From NCBI GenBank assembly GCA_026196875.1, contig JAPHTP010000083.1:1-64000 (forward strand): 64,000 bases of DNA, in the 5' to 3' direction. The stretch comes from Kangiellaceae bacterium (lineage in GTDB: Bacteria; Pseudomonadota; Gammaproteobacteria; Enterobacterales; Kangiellaceae). The position numbers and the translations under genes were made by a program. Under the pieces are notes generated by a model. The model made no database searches and was not told the DNA's origin. It saw only the letters and a list, made by a program, of their open reading frames with translations. Shown here one piece after another: positions 8,616-17,973 of this stretch (positions are counted from its first letter, which is position 1; every line of letters starts with the position of its first letter).

Positions 8616-9983
8616 ATGATGAAGACTATCATTGAACCTTTTCGCATTAAATCGGTTGAACCATTGAGGATGACAACAAACACCGAGCGCGAAACTTACT
8701 TGAAAGAGGCAAATTACAACCTCTTTTCGTTAAAGTCTGACGACGTACTGATTGATTTGCTTACCGACTCTGGCACCTCCGCTATGAGCACCAAACAGTG
8801 GGCAGGCATTCAGATGGGGGATGAAAGCTACGCGGGTTCTCCTTCTTTTTATCGCTTTGAAAAAGCGCTTAGAGAGTTAGCTCCGTTTAGGCATATTATC
8901 CCTACTCATCAAGGACGTGCAGCAGAGAAAATTCTTTTCTCTATCGTTGGCCAAAAAGGCAAGGTAATTCCAAATAATACTCACTTTGATACTACCCGCG
9001 CCAATGTTGAAGCGACCACAACCGAAGCAATTGACCTGGTGAAAAAAGAAGGACTCGACCCACAGCTAGAACACCCATTCAAAGGGGACATGGATCTTAA
9101 TCGATTAAGAGACCTTCTTGAGACCCGTGCCGATGACGTGCCTTTAGTGATGTTAACAATCACCAATAATTCTGGTGGTGGCCAACCGGTTTCTATGAAA
9201 AACATTCGGGAAACCAAAGCACTATGCGAAGAGTTCGGTAAACCATTATTTTTGGATGCCTGCCGATTCGCTGAAAATGCCTACTTTATAAAGCAGCGTG
9301 AAGAGGGCTATGCTGACAAAACGCCAAAAGAGATCGTCCAGGAAATCTTCAGTTATGCGGACGGTATGACCATGAGCGCCAAGAAAGACGCATTGGTTAA
9401 TATGGGCGGCTGGCTAGCTCTTAATGATGATGATTTGGCGATGAATGCCCGCAATCTGTTGATCTTAACTGAGGGCTTTCCGACATATGGCGGCCTGTCC
9501 GGCAGAGATCTGGACGCCATGGCCATAGGTTTGTAAGAAGTCGTTGAAGAAGACTACTTGAACTATCGTATTACTTCTACTGCTTATCTGGGCAATGCGC
9601 TTGATCGTTTAGGCATTCCGGTGATGAAACCTATAGGCGGTCACGCCGTTTATATTGATGCCAAAGCGATGTTACCGCATATCGATCCTTTGCAATATCC
9701 AGGTCAAGCACTAGCCATCGAAATGTATCGTGTTGGTGGGATCAGAACCTGCGAAATTGGCAGCGTAATGTTTGGACGTCAACCCGATGGTTCAGAAAAG
9801 GCATCGCCGATGGAACTCGTACGAATGGCAATCCCCCGAAGAGTTTACACCCAAAGTCATATCGACTATTGCATTGAATGTTTAGAAGAAGTTAATGCCA
9901 GTAAAAATGAACTCAAGGGCGTAAAGATCGACTGGGAACCACCGGCGCTTCGCCACTTTACCGCGCATTTCTCTCCTCTCTAG
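8616..9983 (+). pseudogene. tnaA: Tryptophanase-family beta-eliminating lyase, interrupted by an in-frame TAA
   Basis: The gene encodes a PLP enzyme of the tryptophanase/tyrosine phenol-lyase family, which splits tryptophan (or tyrosine) to indole (or phenol), pyruvate and ammonia. The first 306 codons contain the N-terminal region, the cofactor loop THQGRAAE, the FLDACRFAENAYF segment and the PLP-lysine motif SAKKD (Lys256-257). Codon 307 (9534-9536) is TAA, yet the same frame continues without indel from GAA GTC GTT through a complete family C-terminus (IGGHAVYIDA, IPRRVYTQSHIDY, LRHFTAHFSPL) to a TAG at 9981. The intact product would be about 455 residues, normal for the family. A single substitution explains the break. 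The start has TGAGGA upstream. Which substrate it used is not certain; overall resemblance favours tryptophanase. Confidence 0.85.
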
Positions 9984-9990
9984 AGATTCT

Positions 9991-10020
9991 CGCCTCTCCT
10001 CTTTCTCTCAGAGAGAGGCG
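9991..10020 (+). terminator. Hairpin after the tryptophanase gene
   Basis: CGCCTCTC pairs with GAGAGGCG across a 14-base loop, starting 8 bases after the stop codon. No T-run follows, so its function as a terminator is uncertain. Confidence 0.45.
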
Positions 10021-10052
10021 GGCTCTTACCATTGAAATTGGCCGTTTCTGTC

Positions 10053-10073
10053 CCCTCTCCCTCTGGGAGAGGG
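10053..10073. repeat. REP-like palindrome, CT/GA-rich
   Basis: CCCTCTCCC-TCT-GGGAGAGGG is a perfect 9-bp stem with a 3-base loop in the intergenic space before the DUF3016-like gene. A related but less perfect copy (CCCCTCT ... AGAGGGG) lies at 15854-15887. Intergenic palindromes of this composition are common dispersed repeats in gammaproteobacteria. Confidence 0.6.
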
Positions 10074-10142
10074 AAATAACAATCTGGCTTTGCCTTAAAA
10101 CTGTTAAGTTGACATTTCCACTTAGATCTCTACGATAACGAA

Positions 10143-10646
10143 ATGCTTAGATTTCAATTAAAATTGGTCCTCATTGCGAGCTTAACCTTATTTCACCCAG
10201 TTGTACTATCAACTACCAAAACAATTCTTATCAACGGCGAGTCATTTACCGATTATCGTGTAACCCAAAAAGGGCCCGAAGAAAGTCTTAAGATAATCCA
10301 ACAAGAATTAGGCCTTCTTTTTAGTGAAGCTTTGTCAGAATATTTAAGCCCTGCACACCAAATTCTCATCGGAATTACTGATATCGACCTACCCGGCGAA
10401 CTAAATTCTTATGCACGTGTAGCGGGAAAGAATTTAAGGGCAACAGGCGACTTTAGAAAAGTCCGTCTTAACTTTAAAATTGTAGTCAAAGACGAACTTG
10501 GAAAAGTAATTCTAGCTGATGCTTTCGAGTTAAGGGATAACTCCAAGCGCCCCAAAATTAGAAAAACGTTCTCTGATTGGAAAGCAACGGATCTGTTTAG
10601 ACGACCAATTAAACGATGGGCTGCCGAAACTTTCACAAAAGATTAA
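10143..10646 (+). CDS. Exported DUF3016-like protein
   Basis: This 167-residue protein has an N-terminal signal peptide (about 1-23). The mature part contains an ITDIDLPGELN segment, a basic LRATGDFRKVRLNF strand and a C-terminal helix region LFRRPIKRWAAETF, which matches my recollection of the DUF3016 family (small exported proteins of unknown function in gammaproteobacteria). No catalytic motif is visible. It stands alone between the tryptophanase gene and a convergent PGPGW gene. Confidence 0.7.
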   Translation: MLRFQLKLVLIASLTLFHPVVLSTTKTILINGESFTDYRVTQKGPEESLKIIQQELGLLFSEALSEYLSPAHQILIGITDIDLPGELNSYARVAGKNLRATGDFRKVRLNFKIVVKDELGKVILADAFELRDNSKRPKIRKTFSDWKATDLFRRPIKRWAAETFTKD

Positions 10647-10651
10647 AAAAA

Positions 10652-10670
10652 ACCGGCAACAGTTGCCGGT
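10652..10670 (-). terminator. Intrinsic terminator between convergent genes
   Basis: The perfect palindrome ACCGGCAAC-A-GTTGCCGGT is preceded on the plus strand by eight A (10644-10651), i.e. followed by a U-run in minus-strand RNA. It therefore suits the PGPGW gene, whose stop is about 110 bases away, and may also stop plus-strand transcription. Confidence 0.8.
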
Positions 10671-10781
10671 ATACAGGGGGAGTCACATCTGGGTTATTTA
10701 CACTTTAAAGAGTGTTCGCTAACCCAACGATAAACACGTCATCGCACTTCAGCCATTTCACTTCAGCTATTGCAGAATTGA

Positions 10782-11111
10782 CTAGGATTTAGCCTTCTTG
10801 CGCGCAAAATAGTCATCAGCTTTTCTGGCGGAAGCCGCTAGCCAATGCTGGAATTTGCGCAACCATTTCCGGGCAATCGGATATTCGATAGCTAAGATTC
10901 CTAAACCGATAGGGAGAATTAAGAAAGCAGGACCAGGTAAAACTATCAGCACCATACCCAGTAATGTCACAAAGACACCAACAACAGTAATGACAGCTTT
11001 TTTCGCCGGACGACCAACAGGGTGGTCAAAAACTTCGTTGAAAGATCGCTTAATTCTTTGCTTGAACTCTTTGACAAACTTACTACCGGATTGGCTATGC
11101 CGTGCACTCAC
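10782..11111 (-). CDS. PGPGW-type small membrane protein
   Basis: The protein has 109 residues with two adjacent transmembrane helices (AVITVVGVFVTLLGMVLIVL and FLILPIGLGILAI) joined by the PGPAF turn that defines the PGPGW family, then an amphipathic Lys/Arg-rich tail. Function is unknown. The frame can be extended to an ATG at 11204, but the GTG at 11111 is preceded by AAGGA at proper spacing and removes an unlikely Cys/Tyr-rich extension, so that start was chosen. Confidence 0.78.
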   Translation of the reverse strand: MSARHSQSGSKFVKEFKQRIKRSFNEVFDHPVGRPAKKAVITVVGVFVTLLGMVLIVLPGPAFLILPIGLGILAIEYPIARKWLRKFQHWLAASARKADDYFARKKAKS

Positions 11112-11310
11112 TTTCTTATTCCTTCTTTCGGCCGTGTTAGGACTGATTTTACCGATCAAAGACGTTTTTGAGTTTGTATAAATGTAACAAGGGATTAGCC
11201 ACACTCTGTAACATTTACTCTAAGCAATTGTTTTAAATCTATTTTTTTCCAAATTTGTTCGATTTTCCTCGAGTCAGAATAGCCTCCCCCAATTAATTTA
11301 CTTGATCACA

Positions 11311-11358
11311 CATACTATTTGCCATACAGTATGCAAATACTGTTTGTCACACAGTGTG
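11311..11358. promoter_or_regulatory. Paired palindromic operator upstream of padR-like gene
   Basis: Two perfect 11-bp palindromes of the same design, CATAC-A-GTATG (11323-11333) and CACAC-A-GTGTG (11348-11358), lie with centres 25 bp apart just upstream of the PadR gene. A half copy CATACT is at 11311, and CAAA...TTTG sits between them. PadR regulators usually bind such sites in their own promoters. Confidence 0.55.
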
Positions 11359-11409
11359 TTACGCACAGCATTAATTGCACCTATCACGCTTGCATAAATG
11401 GAAATATCG

Positions 11410-11739
11410 ATGACAGAAATTGAACATTATCAGAAGTTAAAACTAGAGCTTCGTAGAGGTGTACTCATTCTTGCGGTGTTAGCAGAATTGAGAGAAGAGC
11501 ACTATGGTTATTCCCTACGTAAGAATTTATTAGCGAAAGGACTAGAAATTGATGAAGGTACTTTGTACCCCCTCGTAAGGCGGCTCGAAAAACAAGGGTT
11601 GCTCACAAGCGAATGGCGCGAAGAATCGAATCGTAAAAAACGTTTTTACAAAGTTTCTGAGATTGGCCAGCTAACTTTGGAAAAGCTAACTCAGGATTGG
11701 CATCAAGTTGAAGAAACCTTAAACCGAATTTTAAATTAA
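11410..11739 (+). CDS. PadR-family transcriptional regulator
   Basis: The small winged-helix repressor has 109 residues: the LRRGVLILAVLAEL helix, the recognition region GLEIDEGTLYPLVRRLEKQGLL and the wing SNRKKRFYKVSEIGQ are diagnostic of PadR. These proteins have a C-terminal dimerisation helix (here about 85-109) and respond to small molecules or stress. The ATG at 11410 follows GGA at 7 bases; an in-frame ATG at 11398 is the alternative. It is followed after 16 bases by a HAAS-type membrane protein gene, a recurrent PadR partner, so the two are likely one operon, probably autoregulated through the palindromes upstream. Confidence 0.9.
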   Translation: MTEIEHYQKLKLELRRGVLILAVLAELREEHYGYSLRKNLLAKGLEIDEGTLYPLVRRLEKQGLLTSEWREESNRKKRFYKVSEIGQLTLEKLTQDWHQVEETLNRILN

Positions 11740-11755
11740 ACAATTGGAGTTTATC

Positions 11756-12706
11756 ATGCAATTAATCACCAATTACTTGGACAACATAAAAGATCATTTA
11801 CCGGAAGAACTTCAACAAGAAGTTTGTGACGAACTTGAAGCTTCAATTTATGGCCAAGTGGAAGACAAGCAAGAAGAACTAAATCGTGAGCTAAACGAAA
11901 AAGAAGTGGAAAAAATCTTGTTGCAAATCGGCCATCCAATGCGGGTCGCATCAGCCTATTTGCCTGGTCAAGAAGTTGTCGGCAAAGAATTGTTCCCAGC
12001 TTATAAAAAAGCATTAGAAATAACATTAACGGTAGCTTTTATTATCATCATCTTAACCATGGTTCCGGGATTGTTTGAAACGCGATCAATTATTGGCAGC
12101 GCGATTTCAATCTTCGCAGAGATGATTGATACCAGTCTCTACGTGTTTGCAGTTGTTACCCTGATTTTTTACCTAATGGGCTATTACGGCGTTGACCTGA
12201 ATGAAATATACGCCTGGTCTCCGAAGGACTTAAAAGGTAAAGCACCAAAGTTAAAAATCAGTCGGGTGGAAACTGGATTTGAGCTAGTTATCTATATCGT
12301 GTTTTTAGCATGGTGGAATAATCTTTTCACTTGGCCGGCAGATATTTTTCATGACGGACAGGCCGCCACGGTAAGCCTTAGCAACGAGTGGACAAAAGTG
12401 GCATTGAGCATAAACATTGTGATGGCGTTAAGCGTGCTTGTAGGAATTCACAAGTTTATTATTGCCAGCTGGACCAAATTCAGTTTAGCGACAGATATTG
12501 CTCTATCGTTAGCCGCTATTGCGATCTGTTTTCAGATCAGCCAATTCTATGAGTTTGTAGTTTATAGCGAAGAGTTTGTTCAAAACGAAAATTGGGAATC
12601 CGTGAGAACAGTAATGAATAATATTGTTTATTCTTTCTTGGTGGTCATTTCATTAATCAGCGCTTGGGAAATATTTTCTAACTTCAGAAAAATAATTAAC
12701 AAATAA
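11756..12706 (+). CDS. HAAS-domain-type multi-pass membrane protein, PadR partner
   Basis: The 316-residue protein has an N-terminal soluble helical region (about 1-75; ITNYLDNIKDHLPEEL, then EVEKILLQIGHPMRVASAY) that fits the HAAS domain commonly encoded next to PadR regulators. About six transmembrane helices follow (first near 85-105, last near 285-305). The HAAS segment is thought to link membrane events to the PadR protein; the ligand or transported species is unknown. The ATG at 11756 has TTGGAG upstream; a TTG four codons earlier is rejected. The gene ends just before a hairpin shared with convergent ruvB. Confidence 0.72.
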   Translation: MQLITNYLDNIKDHLPEELQQEVCDELEASIYGQVEDKQEELNRELNEKEVEKILLQIGHPMRVASAYLPGQEVVGKELFPAYKKALEITLTVAFIIIILTMVPGLFETRSIIGSAISIFAEMIDTSLYVFAVVTLIFYLMGYYGVDLNEIYAWSPKDLKGKAPKLKISRVETGFELVIYIVFLAWWNNLFTWPADIFHDGQAATVSLSNEWTKVALSINIVMALSVLVGIHKFIIASWTKFSLATDIALSLAAIAICFQISQFYEFVVYSEEFVQNENWESVRTVMNNIVYSFLVVISLISAWEIFSNFRKIINK

Positions 12707-12724
12707 TCATATGTGTTTTTGTAG

Positions 12725-12752
12725 CCCCGAAAGAGCGCTAGCGGCTTCGGGG
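12725..12752. terminator. Hairpin between convergent HAAS gene and ruvB
   Basis: CCCCGAA pairs with TTCGGGG across a 14-base loop and is followed on the plus strand by ATTACTTTT. It probably terminates the PadR-HAAS operon. Confidence 0.55.
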
Positions 12753-12772
12753 ATTACTTTTGTTGCATTTAT

Positions 12773-13792
12773 TTAGTCAAATAAGTCATTTCGAATTTGC
12801 TTTAACCCGAAATGTTGATAAGCCAACTTGGTCGCCATTCTTCCTCTCGGCGTACGATGGATAAATCCTTGTTGAATTAAAAATGGTTCTAACACATCGT
12901 CAATGGTATCTCGTTCTTCACTGATAGCAGCAGCTAGAGAATCCAAACCGACCGGTCCTCCATCGAACTTCTCGATAATCGCAAGCATTAACTTACGGTC
13001 CATATTGTCGAACCCTTGGTCGTCAACATCGAGCAAGTTTAGCGCCTTATCAGAAACTTCTTGAGAAATCTTGCCATCTGCTTTGACTTCCGCGTAATCC
13101 CTGACTCGTCTTAATAATCTATTAGCAATTCGTGGTGTACCGCGAGAGCGTCGAGCAATTTCTTTGGCACCCTTTGAATCGATTGGAATACCGACAATGT
13201 TGGCAGAACGTTCAACAATATGCGTGAGATCGTCAATATCGTAAAACTCAAGTCTTTGCACAATGCCAAACCGGTCTCTTAAAGGCGAAGTTAAAAGTCC
13301 TGCCCTAGTAGTTGCACCGACCAATGTAAAGGGTGGCAAATCGAGCTTTATTGAACGAGCTGCGGGCCCTTCACCAATCATAATATCTAATTGATAATCT
13401 TCCATCGCAGGATAAAGAATTTCTTCGACCATTGGGCTCAGCCGATGGATCTCGTCAATAAACAGAACATCATGTTCTTCAAGGTTAGTTAGCAATGCTG
13501 CGAGGTCACCTGCTTTTTCTAACACCGGGCCAGAGGTATGACGAATATTCACGCGCATTTCATTAGCAATAATATTGGCTAAAGTAGTTTTGCCTAATCC
13601 CGGCGGGCCGAAAATGAGCGTATGATCGAGAGCATCCTTTCTTTTGCGCGCAGCTTGAAAAGCAATATCCATTTGTTCCCGTACTTTGGGTTGCCCTACG
13701 TAATCTTGCAAAGTCTTTGGCCGAATGGCTCGGTCAATCTGCTCTTCGGTTCCTTGGCTGGTCGCGCTGATAATGCGGTCGGTCTCGATCAT
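12773..13792 (-). CDS. ruvB: Holliday junction branch-migration ATPase RuvB
   Basis: RuvB is the hexameric AAA+ motor that, with RuvA, drives branch migration of Holliday junctions. The 339-residue product is of normal length: Walker [12 protein letters not shown] near 64-74, Walker B LFIDEIHR, sensor/arginine-finger region [18 protein letters not shown], and the C-terminal winged helix ending [16 protein letters not shown]. It is the only ruv gene here that is not next to its partners: ruvA and ruvC lie about 10 kb away at 23.9-25.2 kb on the same strand. It must therefore have its own promoter in the 78-base gap before the CpeT-like gene or be read from there. Confidence 0.98.
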   Translation of the reverse strand: MIETDRIISATSQGTEEQIDRAIRPKTLQDYVGQPKVREQMDIAFQAARKRKDALDHTLIFGPPGLGKTTLANIIANEMRVNIRHTSGPVLEKAGDLAALLTNLEEHDVLFIDEIHRLSPMVEEILYPAMEDYQLDIMIGEGPAARSIKLDLPPFTLVGATTRAGLLTSPLRDRFGIVQRLEFYDIDDLTHIVERSANIVGIPIDSKGAKEIARRSRGTPRIANRLLRRVRDYAEVKADGKISQEVSDKALNLLDVDDQGFDNMDRKLMLAIIEKFDGGPVGLDSLAAAISEERDTIDDVLEPFLIQQGFIHRTPRGRMATKLAYQHFGLKQIRNDLFD

Positions 13793-13870
13793 ATCTATCT
13801 CGATCAGTTAAAATAACTTCAAACATCTATTTATTTGAGTAGTATTCTAACCTGAAAATGTTATGAAAAA

Positions 13871-14494
13871 CTACTGCTTCAAAAAGATATATCCAGCTTT
13901 AACCGCCCCCCAGACTTGCTTGTCTTTCGAGTCGAAGCCTCTATCCCAGCTGACAATCCCTTTATGGTTTACGATGACTTCCGACGTAGCATAAGTCGCT
14001 CCTCGCAATTTGCTCATGCACTTGTTTGTATCAGTTGAACCGCTATAGCTCTTATTCTCTTCTCGCCAAGCGAGATAAACAGTACAGCCATCTTTTTCTT
14101 TTAGCTTCGAGGGATTCAGGTTTTCCAGAGGTTTTGCTTTCTTCCAATCTCCTGCATATTTCAGTGGCTCGTCAAAAGTGTAAACTATGCTAGCAAATTC
14201 ATTGCTGGAAAGTTGTTTGAGTTGGTACACTCTTTGTCGATAAGGTTTATCTAAGTGCCCTTCTGCCGCCTGTTCAACATATATCCAAATTCCTTTATGT
14301 TTTCCTTGCCAAATTTGCTTCATATTTAAATGAATGTTAAAAAAATCTTCATCTTCTTTTGACTGAACTTCGCTATTAAAGTGCCCTTGCATCCATTGAG
14401 TGAGTTGCTCAAGTTTTGAAATCGCTTGTGCCGGTTGATTGAAACACAAAAACAAAACCGTCACGATTCCATATTTGAAAAGATTATTATTCAT
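13871..14494 (-). CDS. CpcT/CpeT-like exported protein
   Basis: The 207-residue protein has a signal peptide (about 1-24, ending QPAQA). The rest fits the CpcT/CpeT (DUF1001) fold: LEQLTQWMQGHFNSE, the beta strand GIWIYVEQAAEG, PYRQRVYQL, a DGCTVYL segment with two Cys, and WGAVKAGYIFLK at the end. In cyanobacteria this family attaches bilins to phycobiliproteins; members in non-phototrophs are exported proteins of unknown function, and no phycobilisome gene is seen here. The ATG at 14494 has GAGG upstream; an in-frame ATG at 14509 overlaps that site. Confidence 0.82.
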   Translation of the reverse strand: MNNNLFKYGIVTVLFLCFNQPAQAISKLEQLTQWMQGHFNSEVQSKEDEDFFNIHLNMKQIWQGKHKGIWIYVEQAAEGHLDKPYRQRVYQLKQLSSNEFASIVYTFDEPLKYAGDWKKAKPLENLNPSKLKEKDGCTVYLAWREENKSYSGSTDTNKCMSKLRGATYATSEVIVNHKGIVSWDRGFDSKDKQVWGAVKAGYIFLKQ

Positions 14495-14675
14495 TATTTT
14501 CGCCCTCATATTGCCATTTGACGCGACTCAATGGCCTTCAGTTTTTTTAGTTCGTTCTAGATAATTGTCTAATCTCGTCCAGCCTCTATCTTACATATTG
14601 CACAGGCAGTTGCAAAAGATGATTGGGAAGCGCAAAATAAATTCATTGCAAACAAAAATAACATTCCAATTGTGA

Positions 14676-15806
<1,131 letters not shown>

Positions 15807-15853
15807 TAGCGCTTTTTGATTAAAATCCATCCTCACTTTCTATTATGATCTAT

Positions 15854-15887
15854 CCCCTCTCCATATGGGAGTACCCAAAGAGAGGGG
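15854..15887. repeat. REP-like CT/GA-rich imperfect palindrome between adhC and fghA
   Basis: CCCCTCT (15854-15860) pairs with AGAGGGG (15881-15887). The composition matches the palindrome at 10053-10073, suggesting a dispersed intergenic repeat. Its position between two co-oriented genes could modulate fghA expression. Confidence 0.45.
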
Positions 15888-15920
15888 CATAGCAAAGGGT
15901 TAGCGAGAAGGAAAACTTCA

Positions 15921-16772
15921 ATGTCTTTAGTAGTAAAATCGCAACAAAAATCTTTTAGCGGTATACAAAGTGTATACACCCACGACTCTGAAACGACTCA
16001 ATGCGAAATGGAGTTTAGTGTATATACTCCGGAGAAAACTGATTCAACCAAGTGCCCAACTCTTTATTTTCTCTCCGGCTTAACCTGCACTCAGGAAAAT
16101 GTAACAACCAAATCTGGGTTTCAGAAATACGCAAACGAATTTGGATTTGTCGTTGTTTGTCCTGACACGAGTCCTCGGGATAGTAACCACCCGGGCGAGC
16201 ACGACACATATGATTTTGGCAGCGGCGCTGGTTTTTACCTTAACGCAACTCAACATCCTTGGTCGCAAAACTATAAGATGTATGATTACATTGTGACCGA
16301 GCTCCATCAGCTAATTGAAAACAACTTCAATGTTGATCACTCTCGATGTGGACTATTCGGCCATTCGATGGGAGGACATGGTGCTTTGACTATCGGGCTA
16401 AGAAACCCTGCCCAATTTCACTCTATTTCTGCTTTCTCGCCCATAGTCGCTCCGTCACAATGTCCTTGGGGTAAAAATGCATTTACAAAATACTTAGGTG
16501 GTGATGAATCTAACTGGAAAAACTACGATGCATACGAATTAATTAGGTCGGGCTTTGGCTCCAAGAATTCAATATTAATTGACCAAGGTACAGACGATAA
16601 CTTCTTGGCGGAACAGCTCAAACCAGAACTTTTTGAATCCGCTTGTCAAAATCAAGAGCAATCACTTGAGCTTCGCTTGCATGAGGGCTATGATCATAGT
16701 TACTATTTTATCTCTTCTTTTATGCGTGACCACTTTGAATTTCATGCAAAAAACTTAGGGCTATTAGATTGA
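15921..16772 (+). CDS. fghA: S-formylglutathione hydrolase
   Basis: The 283-residue alpha/beta hydrolase of the esterase D family completes glutathione-dependent formaldehyde oxidation by hydrolysing S-formylglutathione to formate and glutathione. Visible are the oxyanion region FLSGLTCTQENVTTKSG, the nucleophile elbow GHSMGGHGAL (Ser149), the acid region DQGTDDNFL and the catalytic His near the end (EGYDHSYYF). Length and motifs are as usual. It lies 114 bases after adhC on the same strand. Confidence 0.97.
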   Translation: MSLVVKSQQKSFSGIQSVYTHDSETTQCEMEFSVYTPEKTDSTKCPTLYFLSGLTCTQENVTTKSGFQKYANEFGFVVVCPDTSPRDSNHPGEHDTYDFGSGAGFYLNATQHPWSQNYKMYDYIVTELHQLIENNFNVDHSRCGLFGHSMGGHGALTIGLRNPAQFHSISAFSPIVAPSQCPWGKNAFTKYLGGDESNWKNYDAYELIRSGFGSKNSILIDQGTDDNFLAEQLKPELFESACQNQEQSLELRLHEGYDHSYYFISSFMRDHFEFHAKNLGLLD

Positions 16773-16801
16773 ATCTTAAAATCCGCCAGTTGAGATTTTG
16801 A

Positions 16802-17185
16802 ATGAAAGTATTTTGGGTAGAATCCATTGATCATAGTGAGGACTGGTTTGTCGTTGCTCCGGATGTTGAAGTCGCCGTCAGTTTATTTGCGAATGAGATG
16901 GGTTATGACATTATTGTTGATGAAGTAAACGCAACTGAAGTGTGTCAACTCGCTGAAAAACTCTACTATCCAGCCCCAGCATTTTTGGATAACACTGGTG
17001 TTACCGCTTGCGGTGGAGAATTTATTGATTTTCACGATCAGGACCTTCTCGAACATGTACCCGAAGATTTTCTCAGGACCGTTGCAGGAGAAACCCGTAT
17101 TGTTCGCTTTGGCAACAAAGTCTATATGGAAGGGAACGTAATGCGAGTTGCGCTACAAATGGAAGGCAAACTCAAAAAGTGCTGA
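16802..17185 (+). CDS. Hypothetical acidic protein
   Basis: I do not recognise this family. The 127-residue protein is soluble and acidic with no signal peptide or membrane segment. It begins MKVFWVESIDHSEDWFVVA and has a VEVAVSLFANEMGYD helix and a short Cys-containing loop (TGVTACGGEF). It starts 29 bases after fghA on the same strand, so it may be transcribed with the formaldehyde genes, but nothing in the sequence ties it to that pathway. The last residues are KKC. Confidence 0.65.
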   Translation: MKVFWVESIDHSEDWFVVAPDVEVAVSLFANEMGYDIIVDEVNATEVCQLAEKLYYPAPAFLDNTGVTACGGEFIDFHDQDLLEHVPEDFLRTVAGETRIVRFGNKVYMEGNVMRVALQMEGKLKKC

Positions 17186-17206
17186 CAGAAATCCTTTAAG
17201 CTCTAA

Positions 17207-17905
17207 TTAGCGACACTGCCTAAACCACTCTTTTCTCACTTTATCCAAATTCGCTTTTAACTTTTCTACTTCTGGCGCGCTATTTCTTTCTCTTAATCTA
17301 TCGTCTAAGTGCTCAATAGTTACCTCAAGCCATTTACATTTGTCCTCATCAGACATATTAGTGAGTTCTGCTGGTAACAGGGACTCCATGTGTGTAGAGA
17401 ACTGACCCAAAGATTCTTTATTGGAAATATCCGACATTTTCATCAAAACGCTTACAAGAGGATCTGATGACTGGGTTATTTTTTCGAGCTGCGCAATATC
17501 TGTCTTGTCAGGATTGGTAATTTGCTCATTTTTATTGTTAAAAACCTCTTGTCTAGCTTTTTTCCCCTTTTGAATTAATTCTTCATCGATTAAGTTCTTA
17601 TTGTTAAGCAAATCAGCAGATCCTTCAAAAGTAATATAATCAATATTCAAATTAGGCTTGCTTCGGCTAATGATTATTTCACCAGAAGCACTTGTCCATT
17701 GATAGAAAGTTATAAGTCTTTCATCGCTTTTGCTAACAGCATTAAATTGTTCAGAGACTAATCCCACTACGCCGGTAAAATAAAGAATAAGCAAAAATAT
17801 AACTCCGCCAAGAAAAGAAGCGAAAGCTAACCAAGTATTATCACTGCTCGATTCTTTTTTAGACTCTTTTTCTCTTTGCGGTGAAGCTGTCTGATTTTGT
17901 TGCAT
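17207..17905 (-). CDS. Hypothetical membrane-anchored protein with DUF4124-like segment
   Basis: The 232-residue protein has a charged, Ser-rich cytoplasmic N-terminus (1-24), one transmembrane helix (about 25-50) and a periplasmic part. Right after the helix, the segment FYQWTSASGEIIISRSKP resembles the short DUF4124 motif (YxWxDxxGxxxYSxxP), often found in envelope proteins of gammaproteobacteria; this resemblance is weak. The C-terminal third (about 180-232) is strongly helical with two Cys (KCKWLEVTIEHL, then WFRQCR) that could form a disulphide. Function is unknown. Confidence 0.6.
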   Translation of the reverse strand: MQQNQTASPQREKESKKESSSDNTWLAFASFLGGVIFLLILYFTGVVGLVSEQFNAVSKSDERLITFYQWTSASGEIIISRSKPNLNIDYITFEGSADLLNNKNLIDEELIQKGKKARQEVFNNKNEQITNPDKTDIAQLEKITQSSDPLVSVLMKMSDISNKESLGQFSTHMESLLPAELTNMSDEDKCKWLEVTIEHLDDRLRERNSAPEVEKLKANLDKVRKEWFRQCR

Positions 17906-17909
17906 CTAT

Positions 17910-17957
17910 CTAGTTTAGTTTCTGGTTAAGTTTCTAGTTTAGTATCTGGTTAGCTTC
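17910..17957. repeat. 24-bp tandem duplication upstream of the 17905 gene
   Basis: Two adjacent copies of a 24-base unit beginning CTAGTTTAGT (17910-17933 and 17934-17957) match at 20 of 24 positions. They fill most of the space between the hydrolase stop and the start of the downstream gene. Confidence 0.75.
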
Positions 17958-17973
17958 TCTGCTCAAACCTAAA

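Noticed and set aside
8444-8683. 79-codon minus-strand frame upstream of the tryptophanase gene
   Set aside because: It overlaps the tryptophanase start, has no ribosome site and no recognisable features.
9558-9983. A separate 141-codon gene starting at TTG
   Set aside because: It is the same frame as the upstream tryptophanase half and encodes only its C-terminus, so it is part of the interrupted gene.
15964-15980. GTATAC-N5-GTATAC palindrome
   Set aside because: It lies inside the fghA coding region and is explained by the codons there.
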